From Pseudomonas sp. TCU-HL1 (GTDB lineage Bacteria > Pseudomonadota > Gammaproteobacteria > Pseudomonadales > Pseudomonadaceae), in assembly GCF_001708505.1 (NCBI RefSeq), contig NZ_CP015992.1, positions 434,001 to 498,000 on the forward strand: DNA of 64,000 nucleotides, given 5' to 3'. Positions 8,612 through 16,264 of the stretch are shown in pieces. Within the stretch, counting starts at the first letter, position 1. Each line of letters opens with the position of its first letter. Under the pieces are notes generated by a model, which searched no databases, was not told the origin of the DNA, and was given only the letters and a program-made list of their open reading frames with translations. Position numbers and translations under genes: made by a program.

Positions 8612-9475
8612 ATGAGCCGCACCCCCGATACCTGGATTCTCACCGCCCAATGCCCGAGCGTGCTCGGTACCGTGGATGCGGTGACGCGCTTTCTCTTCGA
8701 GCAGCGCTGCTACGTCACCGAGCACCACTCCTTTGATGACCGGCTGTCTTCGCGCTTCTTCATCCGCGTCGAGTTCCGCCAGCCGGACGACTTCGACGAG
8801 CAGGCCTTCCGTGCCGGCCTGGCCGAGCGCCTTGCCCCCTTCGACATGCAGCTGGAACTGACGCCGCCGGGCTATCGCGCCAAGGTGGTGCTGATGGTCT
8901 CCAAGGCCGACCACTGCCTGAACGACCTGCTCTATCGCCAGCGCATCGGCCAACTGGCCATGGACGTGGTGGCGGTGGTGTCCAACCACCCGGACCTGGA
9001 ACCGCTCGCCCGTTGGCACGGCATTCCCTACCACCACTTCCCCCTCGATCCTAACGACAAGCCGGCGCAGGAGCGTCGTGTGCTGCAGGTGATCGAGGAA
9101 TCCGGCGCCGAGCTGGTGGTGCTCGCCCGCTACATGCAGGTGCTGTCGCCCGAGCTGTGCAAGAAGCTGGATGGCTGGGCGATCAACATCCATCACTCGC
9201 TGTTGCCCGGCTTCAAGGGCGCCAAGCCCTACCACCAGGCCTACCAGAAGGGGGTCAAGCTGGTGGGGGCCACGGCGCATTACATCAATAACGACCTGGA
9301 CGAAGGCCCGATCATCGCCCAGGGCGTCGAAGCGGTGGATCACGCGCACTACCCCGAAGACCTGATCGCCAAGGGCCGCGACATCGAGTGCCTGACCCTG
9401 GCCAAAGCCGTGGGCTACCACATCGAACGCCGGGTGTTCCTCAACGCCAACCGCACGGTGGTGCTTAACGCTTGA
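8612..9475 (+). CDS. purU: Formyltetrahydrofolate deformylase
   Basis: PurU hydrolyses 10-formyl-THF to formate and THF. The 287-residue protein has an N-terminal ACT domain (ILTAQCPSVLGTVDAVTRFL) and a C-terminal formyltransferase-like domain with the expected catalytic Asn-His-Asp: INIHHSLLPGFKGA (Asn and His) and NNDLDEGPIIAQG (Asp). Its place between soxG and fdhA matches the PurU2 copy of the Pseudomonas betaine regulon, where it recycles THF loaded by sarcosine oxidase. Confidence 0.96.
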   Translation: MSRTPDTWILTAQCPSVLGTVDAVTRFLFEQRCYVTEHHSFDDRLSSRFFIRVEFRQPDDFDEQAFRAGLAERLAPFDMQLELTPPGYRAKVVLMVSKADHCLNDLLYRQRIGQLAMDVVAVVSNHPDLEPLARWHGIPYHHFPLDPNDKPAQERRVLQVIEESGAELVVLARYMQVLSPELCKKLDGWAINIHHSLLPGFKGAKPYHQAYQKGVKLVGATAHYINNDLDEGPIIAQGVEAVDHAHYPEDLIAKGRDIECLTLAKAVGYHIERRVFLNANRTVVLNA

Positions 9476-9483
9476 GGCGTTTC

Positions 9484-9565
9484 TCCCTCTCCCTTCAGGG
9501 AGAGGGCCGGGGAGAGGGTGCGCCTTCTTCCTCCAGAGCAATGGTGCGCACGGCGCACCCTACTT
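9484..9565. repeat. Palindromic repeats in the purU-fdhA gap
   Basis: A CCCTCTCCC/GGGAGAGGG unit (9484-9519) is followed by a half-unit of the second family (GGTGCGCACGGCGCACCCTA, about 9543-9562). The remainder of the gap to 9687 shows no gene; the last part carries the fdhA ribosome site (ACGGAGA). Confidence 0.65.
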
Positions 9566-9687
9566 TCACGGAACCCGCCTCTGCCAGGTTTCACCGGCGC
9601 GTTCCGGCAACAGATGCAAGCTCCAGTGCAAGGCCGCGCGGCCGTCGGTCGCGCCTTTGTGTTCACAACAACAACGGAGAATTACGC

Positions 9688-10887
9688 ATGTCTGGTAATC
9701 GTGGTGTCGTTTATCTCGGTTCGGGCAAGGTCGAAGTCCAGAAGATCGACTACCCCAAAATGCAGGACCCCCGCGGCAAGAAGATCGAACACGGGGTCAT
9801 CCTCAAAGTCGTCTCCACTAACATCTGCGGCTCGGACCAGCACATGGTGCGCGGCCGTACCACCGCCCAGGTCGGCCTGGTGCTCGGCCACGAGATCACC
9901 GGTGAGGTGATCGAGAAAGGCCGTGACGTGGAGAACCTGCAGATCGGCGACTTGGTATCCGTACCCTTCAACGTGGCCTGCGGCCGCTGCCGCTCCTGCA
10001 AGGAGCAGCACACCGGCGTGTGCCTGACCGTCAACCCGGCCCGCGCCGGCGGTGCCTACGGCTACGTCGACATGGGCGACTGGACCGGTGGTCAGGCCGA
10101 GTATGTGCTGGTGCCCTACGCCGACTTCAACCTGCTGAAACTGCCGAACCGCGACAAGGCCATGGAGAAGATCCGTGACCTGACCTGCCTCTCCGACATC
10201 CTGCCCACCGGCTACCACGGCGCGGTCACCGCCGGCGTCGGCCCGGGCAGCACCGTGTATGTCGCCGGTGCCGGCCCCGTTGGTCTGGCTGCTGCCGCCT
10301 CGGCCCGCCTGCTGGGCGCCGCCGTGGTCATCGTTGGCGACCTCAACCCCGCCCGCCTGGCCCACGCCAAGGCCCAGGGCTTCGAGATCGCCGACCTGTC
10401 GCTGGACACCCCGCTGCACGAGCAGATCGCCGCGCTGCTGGGCGAGCCGGAAGTGGATTGCGCAGTGGATGCGGTGGGCTTCGAAGCTCGCGGCCACGGC
10501 CATGAAGGCGCCAAGCACGAAGCCCCGGCTACCGTGCTCAACTCGCTGATGCAGGTCACCCGCGTGGCCGGCAAGATCGGTATCCCCGGCCTCTACGTCA
10601 CCGAAGACCCGGGTGCGGTGGATGCCGCTGCCAAGATCGGCGCCCTGAGCATCCGCTTCGGCCTCGGTTGGGCGAAATCCCACAGCTTCCACACCGGCCA
10701 GACCCCGGTGATGAAGTACAACCGCGCGCTGATGCAAGCGATCATGTGGGACCGCATCAACATCGCCGAAGTGGTGGGCGTGCAGGTCATCAGCCTGGAC
10801 CAGGCCCCCAATGGCTACCACGAGTTCGATGCCGGCGTACCGAAGAAATTCGTCATCGACCCGCACAAGACCTTCAGCGCGGCCTGA
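9688..10887 (+). CDS. fdhA: Glutathione-independent formaldehyde dehydrogenase
   Basis: This zinc-dependent medium-chain dehydrogenase oxidises formaldehyde to formate with tightly bound NAD and no glutathione. It has 399 residues. Visible motifs are the catalytic zinc ligand region NICGSDQHMV, GHEITGEV, the structural zinc cysteines in CGRCRSCKEQHTGVC, and the dinucleotide fold VAGAGPVGLAAAA. ATG 9688 has ACGGAGA upstream; the longer frame from 9472 runs through repeats and is rejected. It ends the glyA1-soxBDAG-purU block and removes formaldehyde released during betaine/sarcosine demethylation. Confidence 0.96.
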   Translation: MSGNRGVVYLGSGKVEVQKIDYPKMQDPRGKKIEHGVILKVVSTNICGSDQHMVRGRTTAQVGLVLGHEITGEVIEKGRDVENLQIGDLVSVPFNVACGRCRSCKEQHTGVCLTVNPARAGGAYGYVDMGDWTGGQAEYVLVPYADFNLLKLPNRDKAMEKIRDLTCLSDILPTGYHGAVTAGVGPGSTVYVAGAGPVGLAAAASARLLGAAVVIVGDLNPARLAHAKAQGFEIADLSLDTPLHEQIAALLGEPEVDCAVDAVGFEARGHGHEGAKHEAPATVLNSLMQVTRVAGKIGIPGLYVTEDPGAVDAAAKIGALSIRFGLGWAKSHSFHTGQTPVMKYNRALMQAIMWDRINIAEVVGVQVISLDQAPNGYHEFDAGVPKKFVIDPHKTFSAA

Positions 10888-10941
10888 ACGACTGCAATAC
10901 CCCCGACGCCGTGGGTGTGACAGCCGCGGCGTCTGTCCCTC

Positions 10942-10971
10942 AAGGGGCCCTTCGGGGCCCCTTTTTTTGTT
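10942..10971 (+). terminator. Rho-independent terminator of the sox block
   Basis: AAGGGGCCC-TTC-GGGGCCCCTT followed by a run of T, 55 nt after the fdhA stop. It is the first clear terminator after glyA1, which supports one transcription unit for glyA1 to fdhA. Confidence 0.85.
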
Positions 10972-10976
10972 TGTCT

Positions 10977-11072
10977 CCCCTCTCCCTCCGGGAGAGGGGC
11001 CTGGGGTGAGGGAAGTCGGGTCCCGCTGGATGCCACCCTCTCCCCAACCCTCTCCCTGAAGGGAGAGGGGGC
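10977..11072. repeat. CCCTCTCCC palindromes
   Basis: Two palindromic pairs of this intergenic family fill the space between the fdhA terminator and the end of the convergent QEGLA-motif gene. Confidence 0.7.
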
Positions 11073-11079
11073 AGGCGGT

Positions 11080-12333
11080 TCATTCCTCCTCCACCTCCAC
11101 AAACCGCTCCAGATCGACCACCTCCAGTTTGATCCGCCCGACGAAGGCAGAGAACGCCAGCGCGGCCGCCAGGCGGCGCAGGTCGGAAGCCCAGGGCGGT
11201 ACGAAACGAGGCTGTTCCAGCCAACCGGATTCGAACGGCGGCGCCATACGCACAACATCGCCCGCGCTCATGCGCCCGGCGAACAGCTGGCGCAGCAACT
11301 CCGGACGGTTGTCGCGTACCGCGACCCGTAGCAGGGTATGCACGCCGAGCATGCCGATCACGTAGCAGGCGTCCTTGGTGAAGGCGCCGCCGCCATGCAC
11401 ATCGGCGCCACGGAAGACCCGCTGGGTCGAGCGGAAGGACTCCTCTTCCGACTGCCCGGCCTCCAGGAAGCCCTTGAACACCTCGATGAAGTCGGCGCCG
11501 TCGAGTGCCTGTTGCACCGCTACCACTCGCAGGGCAACGCGGCGCAGGCGCTGGATGTCGATGCTGCCGGTGAGCAGCTCGGCCAGCATGGCGATGCCTT
11601 CCTGGGTCAGGGTGGTGCGCGGCGCGCCCAGGGCCAGGCTGGTCAGGCGCGTCTGGGCGCGTCCGTTCAGCGCTGTGGCGACGTGTACGAAGGCTTCGTG
11701 CTGGAGCAGCTGCGCCTTGTCCAGCTCTGAGAAGCGCGCCGAGGCCCGCAGGCGGATGCGCGTGGCACCGGCGATGGCCTTGGACGCGAGGTCCGGGTCC
11801 AATACTACGCGCACCTGGCCTGGGCCGAAGAAGGCGTCCACCTCGGTGCGCATCCAGGCGGCGAAGTCCTCGGCCGGGATCGTCGCTTCGGTGGCGGGAA
11901 TGCAGCGGCTGTCCAGCAGGGCGTCAGTGGTGTCGAGGAAGAAGCGCGCTGCATCCAGCGGAGTCATTTTCTGCCGCTCGTAATAGTGGTCGGGCCGCTG
12001 GTAGAGGCGTGCGGAATAGTCGGTGAAGGCCGACGTGCCGATGGCGCCCAGCATGCGCCCGGCGCAGGCATAGCTGCGGGCGGTGGCGGCGAGGAAGGCG
12101 CCGGCCGGATGGCCCACGTCGCACTGGTTGGCGAGGGTTTCCAGGGCTACGATCTGCGCACCGTGATCCCGAGGTTTCAACGACACGTCCGGGAGTTTCG
12201 GACGACCGGCCCGCCAGTCGGCAAGGAAGCGCTCCTCGATCCCATCCGGCCAGGCGATGGCTTCGAGCACGCGGATCTTGCGCGCAAGGCCGGGGATGGC
12301 AGCATCGAGTTCGGCGATGCGGGATTCGTTCAT
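11080..12333 (-). CDS. DUF1704/MATCAP-family putative metallopeptidase (QEGLA motif protein)
   Basis: The 417-residue protein belongs to the family annotated as flavohemoglobin expression-modulating QEGLA motif protein (DUF1704). The family motif is TLTQEGIAMLAELLTG (Glu245). An HExxxH zinc-type motif is visible as QHEAFVH (His212, Glu213, His217). In animals this family is MATCAP, a tubulin C-terminal carboxypeptidase that uses HExxxH plus a glutamate in the EG motif as third ligand. All three positions are kept here, so a working peptidase is plausible; its bacterial substrate is not known. The ATG at 12331-12333 is chosen because family homology starts there; the 27 codons upstream lie in a repeat. 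Confidence 0.85.
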   Translation of the reverse strand: MNESRIAELDAAIPGLARKIRVLEAIAWPDGIEERFLADWRAGRPKLPDVSLKPRDHGAQIVALETLANQCDVGHPAGAFLAATARSYACAGRMLGAIGTSAFTDYSARLYQRPDHYYERQKMTPLDAARFFLDTTDALLDSRCIPATEATIPAEDFAAWMRTEVDAFFGPGQVRVVLDPDLASKAIAGATRIRLRASARFSELDKAQLLQHEAFVHVATALNGRAQTRLTSLALGAPRTTLTQEGIAMLAELLTGSIDIQRLRRVALRVVAVQQALDGADFIEVFKGFLEAGQSEEESFRSTQRVFRGADVHGGGAFTKDACYVIGMLGVHTLLRVAVRDNRPELLRQLFAGRMSAGDVVRMAPPFESGWLEQPRFVPPWASDLRRLAAALAFSAFVGRIKLEVVDLERFVEVEEE

Positions 12334-12394
12334 GGCTACGGGCCGGGGAGGGTGGTCTTTGAAGGCTAGTTCACGGCAGGCGTGTGCAGGTCCG

Positions 12395-12456
12395 GTAGGG
12401 TGCGCCGTGCGCACCGAGACTCACGCGCGGGATCCCGGTGCGCACAGCGCACCCTT
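12395..12456. repeat. GTAGGGTGCGC palindrome
   Basis: GTAGGGTGCGCCGTGCGCACC pairs with GGTGCGCACAGCGCACCCT about 20 nt later. Same family as 354-420, 49597-49661 and 63815-63877. Confidence 0.8.
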
Positions 12457-12486
12457 GTATCTCGACTACCACCCTCTCAAGGGGTG

Positions 12487-12691
12487 ATAGTCCCCGACTG
12501 ATCATCGGGGGAGAGCCAGGAAGCCGTGTCCACCCTTAGGCCTCGAGCCCGACCCGTAGATAGTGCCCTGGCCCTCCACACTCACTCAGATAGCTCGAAC
12601 GGTATCTAGAGCCCACTTCAAGTGAGAGCTCGCATTCACAAGGCCGGGCCGGGTGCAGTGATGATCACTCTGGATGGATTGAGGAGGTTGC
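12487..12691 (+). ncRNA. Candidate IS110 bridge RNA region
   Basis: About 205 bp without a gene lie directly upstream of the IS110 transposase. IS110-group elements encode a bridge RNA in the long left end that guides target choice. A clear hairpin is visible at 12491-12512 (TCCCCGA, 7-nt loop, TCGGGGGA), and further short complementary stretches follow. The RNA assignment is inferred from the family; no boundary or guide loop was established. Confidence 0.4.
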
Positions 12692-13666
12692 ATGTCCAGC
12701 ATCGTCGGCATTGACATTGCCAAGCACAGTTTCGATATCGCCACCCTGCAGGCCAACGGCAAGTACCGCAGCAAGGCCAAGCTGATCAACGCCGCAGAGG
12801 GCTTTCAGGTGTTGCAGGAGTGGTTGAACAAGCACAGCGAACCTGGGGCCTGGATCGTGATGGAGGCGACGGGTACCTACCACGAGGCGCTGGCTGAGCA
12901 CTTTTACGCGCTGGGCTACCGGATTTGCGTGATGAATCCTGCGCAGATTGCCTATTACGCGCGAAGCCAGTTGCAACGGGTCAAGACGGATCAGGTCGAC
13001 GCCAAGCTGATTGCCAGCTACGGCGAGCACCATCAAGATGAGCTGCGCGCCTGGCAACCCGAGCCTGCCGCGATCCGCCGTCTGCGTGCCCTGGTGCGGC
13101 GCCTGCAGGATCTCAAGGAGATCGAGCAGATGGAGCGCAATCGTCTGGGGGTGGCCGATGCCAGCGTGCAAGAGTCGATTCACTCAGTGCTGCAGCGTGT
13201 CGAAGAGCAGATTGCCGAGACCCTGAAAACCATCCGCGACCATATCGATGATGATCCAGACCTGCGGGGTAAACGCGATCTGCTGACCAGCATCGATGGT
13301 ATCGGCGAGCAGACTGCCGCCCTGCTCCTGGCGGAACTGGGTGATCCGCTGCAGTTCGAGAGCGCGCGAGCGATCACTGCCTTTGCCGGGCTGAATCCGA
13401 AGCTACAGGATTCGGGTAAGCATAAAGGGCACGTACGCATTTCCCGTGTGGGCTCAGCGCGGCTACGCGCGGGCCTGTACATGCCGGCGATCACCTCGAT
13501 GACCCACAACCCCGCGATCAATGCCCTGGCACAGCGCCTGCGCGCCCGCGGTAAGGCCGGAAAGCAGATCGTCTGCGCGGCCATGCGCAAGCTGTTGCAT
13601 ATCGCCTATGGCGTACTGAAATCCGGCCAGCCATTCGATGCCCAACTGGCCCTTGCCCGGGGCTAA
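12692..13666 (+). CDS. IS110 family transposase (DEDD recombinase)
   Basis: The 324-residue protein has the N-terminal DEDD RuvC-like domain starting VGIDIAKHSFDIA, with MEATGTYHEALAEHF and KTDQVDAKLIASYG supplying later acidic residues, and a C-terminal Transposase_20 domain (LTSIDGIGEQTAALLLAELG ... FAGLNPKLQDSG). It appears full length and intact. ATG 12692 is preceded by GAGGAGGTTGC. It lies immediately left of the genomic island, so it could have helped rearrange this locus, although the direct repeats that bracket the island are not its ends. Confidence 0.93.
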   Translation: MSSIVGIDIAKHSFDIATLQANGKYRSKAKLINAAEGFQVLQEWLNKHSEPGAWIVMEATGTYHEALAEHFYALGYRICVMNPAQIAYYARSQLQRVKTDQVDAKLIASYGEHHQDELRAWQPEPAAIRRLRALVRRLQDLKEIEQMERNRLGVADASVQESIHSVLQRVEEQIAETLKTIRDHIDDDPDLRGKRDLLTSIDGIGEQTAALLLAELGDPLQFESARAITAFAGLNPKLQDSGKHKGHVRISRVGSARLRAGLYMPAITSMTHNPAINALAQRLRARGKAGKQIVCAAMRKLLHIAYGVLKSGQPFDAQLALARG

Positions 13667-13708
13667 ACAAGACGGTATCTACGGGGATGTCCGGGGGCGA
13701 CGCCAAGC

Positions 13709-13929
13709 AACCGACGGACTGCCGGGAACACCGTCCCGGTTGCTGCAGTCATAAGGCCGAGTCTCCACTCACAGTCCGGTACGTAGTGTTCCGGCGCGGA
13801 CTTTTCCTTGAGGTCGACCTATGCACATTCCCCGAAGCCTGACCCTGGCCGCGCTGCTCAGCCTGGCCGCCAGCCCGGTGTTCGCCGTTACCCTGGGCGA
13901 TGTCGTTGCCGCCGCTGCCAGCGGTGCCC
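13709..13929 (+). repeat. Left copy (R1) of the 220-bp island-flanking repeat, with truncated DUF2780 gene
   Basis: This stretch matches 22319-22541 at about 90% identity by eye, from AACCGACGGACTGCCGGGAA through GTAGTGTTCCGGCGCGGAC to the signal-peptide codons of the DUF2780 gene. The copied gene starts with ATG at 13821 (MHIPRSLTLAALLSLAASPV) and keeps about 35 codons before being cut at about 13929 by transposase-derived sequence. Because the copies differ at many sites, this is either an old duplication or a fragment brought in from a related strain. It marks the left edge of the island. Confidence 0.85.
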
Positions 13930-13930
13930 C

Positions 13931-14062
13931 AACGCCTGGGTGGTCTACGACCTGTTCCATGAGGTGGCCAAATACGGCCGAGAAGTGATCGACCACGTGC
14001 GGGCGGATGAGGCCAATCAACTGCGCCACGACAAACCCTCCTCAATGTCAGATGATGCCTAA
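13931..14062 (+). pseudogene. ISL3-family transposase remnant
   Basis: The frame AWVVYDLFHEVAKYGREVID followed by VRADEANQLRHDKP is typical of the DDE core of ISL3-family transposases. Only about 43 codons remain, ending at TAA 14060-14062, and the 5' end is fused to the truncated DUF2780 gene. It is a dead fragment and evidence of past mobile-element activity at the island edge. Its end overlaps the 3' end of the LuxR gene on the other strand by 15 bp. Confidence 0.75.
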
Positions 14063-14753
14063 CAAGACCGCTTTGACTGCGGCAGCTGTTCTATTGGTGA
14101 CATCCATTTTTTGCATGATGCTTACAGCGTGATAGGTGACTGTTCGCTCGGTTATCCCCAGTAACTGCCCTATGACTTCTCCGGTTTTTCCGTCGGCAAT
14201 CCATTTCAGTATCTCTATTTCCCGCAAACTCAACGCCTCATGAAGACGTGGAGGGTGCGCGGGCATCAGCACCTCCGATACGCAGGCGTGTACCTCTCTG
14301 ACCAGAGATGACATCCTGGCTTCTTTGCTATCCAGCTCCTTTCTGGAAATAGGGATCGCGCTGCGTGATAACGAAACGAATCCCTTGCTGCATGGGGTTG
14401 CCCAAGAGGACTGTGTCCATCCATGACTAAGTCCAAATGCCTTTGCATGCTCGTACAGGGTCCGGTTTGAGCTGAAGCTTTGCTCCGACCAAGTAATTGG
14501 GGAATTGGAACTCAGACAGTGCTTGATAATGGGGTCAGATGCGAAATAGTTATTCTGCTCGTACTCCTTGTTCCAAGCCTCGGGGTAGTTATTCAACGTG
14601 AAAACGCGGGGGGCGGTGATGGGTATTGAATAGCGCAAGCGGTAGGATATGAACTCGAAATCCAGTGCTAAGGATTTTTTTTAGAGTTTCAACAATGGTC
14701 GAGGTGTCCCTTTTTTTGACAGCGTTGTAGAGATCCAAAGTAGATGAAATCAT
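14048..14753 (-). pseudogene. LuxR-type quorum-sensing regulator (solo), frameshifted at an A8 tract
   Basis: A C-terminal frame of 196 codons (from about 14638) carries most of an autoinducer-binding domain, including NNYPEAWNKEYEQNNYFASD and ITWSEQ, with the conserved Trp, Tyr, Asp and Trp, plus a LuxR helix-turn-helix (LSLREIEILKWIADGKTGEV ... ITERTVTYH). The N-terminal part lies in another frame from ATG 14753 (MISSTLDLYNAVKKRDTSTI). The frames meet at eight A (coding strand; T at 14675-14682). With seven A the junction reads LKKSLALDFEFISYRLRYS and the gene is exactly 705 nt, 234 residues, a normal LuxR length. It may be dead, phase-variable, rescued by slippage, or a sequencing error. 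No luxI is present. It lies downstream of the biosynthetic operon, same strand. Confidence 0.8.
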
Positions 14754-14873
14754 ATAACGTCCTGTTATTTGCTGTTGTAAAACCTGGGTTCAGTCTGTGG
14801 AGCAGTACAAGATATTTTTAGTGCGGTGGATGGGTTTTAATTGATTTCGTCGTGCTAAAGCACTGGCGGCTGC

Positions 14874-15404
14874 TCAGCTCGCAGACGATGAAAGGTGGAT
14901 ACCCAGCATGATGAGATCAAAGTCCTGATTCCTCACTTTCGCGACCTTGGGGAAATAGCCCCAGCGCTCGAATCCAAACTTTTTGAACAGGCGGATACTG
15001 CCAGTATTGTGTGCAAAAGCAGTGGTGGCAAATGTATCTATACCCAGCGCTGAAGCCTGATTGATTGCGAAATCCAGCAGCAAGGAGCCCACGCCCTTTC
15101 CTTGATACTGCGGGTGTATGTACACTCCCATATCCGATGTTCTGAAGTACCCGGGACGTTCGTTCATGAAGTAAGACAGCGCAAGGTAGCCGATTGCCTT
15201 AATCCGGCCGTCAGCGGTGTCTTCAGCTACCCACACAGGACGCCGGCTACCGATATGTGCGGCAAGCCAGTCACGCCATTGCTCGGCGGGAATAGGGGAG
15301 ACATCGCAGGTACTATTGCCCTCGGCAATTGCAAAATTGTAGATCGCAACAATGTCTTCTAGGTCCGACATGAGCGCTGGACGCAGTTGGATATTAGTAG
15401 GCAT
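14874..15404 (-). CDS. GNAT N-acetyltransferase, phosphinothricin-acetyltransferase-like
   Basis: The 176-residue single-domain GNAT has the acetyl-CoA loop QYQGKGVGSLLL and a C-terminal motif HNTGSIRLFKKFGFERWGYF followed by RNQDFDLIMLG, both typical of the PAT/Bar/MddA group, which acetylates the amino group of phosphinothricin, methionine sulfoximine and similar toxic amino acids. The ATG at 15402-15404 is chosen because homology begins at IQLRPALMSDLEDI; the start overlaps the DapF-like stop by 11 nt, so it is coupled to the operon as its last gene. I infer a role either in N-protection of an intermediate or in self-resistance to the product. Confidence 0.85.
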   Translation of the reverse strand: MPTNIQLRPALMSDLEDIVAIYNFAIAEGNSTCDVSPIPAEQWRDWLAAHIGSRRPVWVAEDTADGRIKAIGYLALSYFMNERPGYFRTSDMGVYIHPQYQGKGVGSLLLDFAINQASALGIDTFATTAFAHNTGSIRLFKKFGFERWGYFPKVAKVRNQDFDLIMLGIHLSSSAS

Positions 15405-16254
15405 GATCAGTCGTTTTCTCGAAGTCAAGCGAGAAGAAACCGGAACACACCTGTGCAACAGACCCGATCAATGTGCTGCTGCCATCACGGTCCAGAAACA
15501 GCGATACGTTGCCGCCGGGCATCTTGATCAGGGCACTATCCTCTACCAAGCCCATTTCGAAGCACACGGCCATGGCGGCACAGGCACCGCCGCCGGATGC
15601 TTGCGTAAGCCCCGCTCCAGGCTCCCAGCATGTCAGTTCTATGCAGTTATCCTGAATCGACTTCGCAAGAAGTAGATTGCAACGCGGGGGCAGGATATCC
15701 AGCGCGGTAATTTCAGGGACGAGCGTTGACAGTTCAAGGGTATTGGCGGTGCGAGGAATAAAAACGCCGTAGGGATTTGTGATGTTCACGCAGGACAGTG
15801 AAAACTCATGACCCGCCAGCATGACCAGCTTATCGAATATCACCTCTGGACGTTGCCCGGTTGATGCGCTCTTTTCGAATTCAAATGAATAACTTCCCAT
15901 GTTCACCACGAACTGGTTGCCCGCGGAGGTTTTATGAACCTCCACAAGGTGCTTTTCTGGAAGTAGCGCAATGCGTACGGTATTGGATTGGCAGTAATCG
16001 TGGTCAATAAGATAGCGAGAGAAAATACGCAAGCCATTACCGCTTCTGGCGCACGTACTACCGTCGGAATTGTAAGTGAACAGGCCAAGGCCTCCCCCTT
16101 TCAGGTGAGGGCTATGTAAAATTCCGTCGGCACCAATACCTGTTCTGCGATCGCAGATCTTCTTGATGTTCTCTGGCGTCATCGGGAGGGTTACTCTATT
16201 CGGGTCAATGACAATATAATCATTGCCTTGGGCAGCATATTTTATGAAGTCCAT
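15394..16254 (-). CDS. DapF-fold protein with both catalytic cysteines replaced by serine
   Basis: The 286-residue protein has the diaminopimelate-epimerase fold: FIKYAAQGNDYIVID at the N-terminus, RRTGIGADGI near 36-45, NSDGSTCARSGNGLR at 62-75 and LTQASGGGACAAMAV at about 216-230. In DapF the first motif has Cys at the position of Ser71 (xCGNG) and the second has Cys at the position of Ser220 (ACGxGACA). Both are Ser here, read directly from codons at 16042-16044 and 15595-15597. The two-base racemisation chemistry of DapF is therefore unlikely in its usual form. It may be an altered epimerase/isomerase acting on an intermediate. Nearest start neighbours: 10 bp after the ArgC-like stop. Confidence 0.85.
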   Translation of the reverse strand: MDFIKYAAQGNDYIVIDPNRVTLPMTPENIKKICDRRTGIGADGILHSPHLKGGGLGLFTYNSDGSTCARSGNGLRIFSRYLIDHDYCQSNTVRIALLPEKHLVEVHKTSAGNQFVVNMGSYSFEFEKSASTGQRPEVIFDKLVMLAGHEFSLSCVNITNPYGVFIPRTANTLELSTLVPEITALDILPPRCNLLLAKSIQDNCIELTCWEPGAGLTQASGGGACAAMAVCFEMGLVEDSALIKMPGGNVSLFLDRDGSSTLIGSVAQVCSGFFSLDFEKTTDHAY

Positions 16255-16264
16255 GTCTATTGCT

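Larger units (their letters stand above)
12487..13708 (+). mobile_element. IS110-family insertion sequence (approximate limits)
   Basis: The element consists of a long, structured non-coding left part and one transposase gene. The left limit is put at the end of the neighbouring palindrome region and the right limit at the start of the DUF2780-type repeat; true ends were not determined, because IS110 elements lack terminal inverted repeats and target duplications of ordinary size. The 10-mer ACGGTATCTA occurs on both sides of the transposase gene (12599-12608 and 13672-13681). Confidence 0.7.

Noticed and set aside
13749..14062. A functional second DUF2780 gene or ISL3 transposase at the left island edge
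   Set aside because: The DUF2780 frame is cut after about 35 codons and only about 43 codons of the transposase remain.
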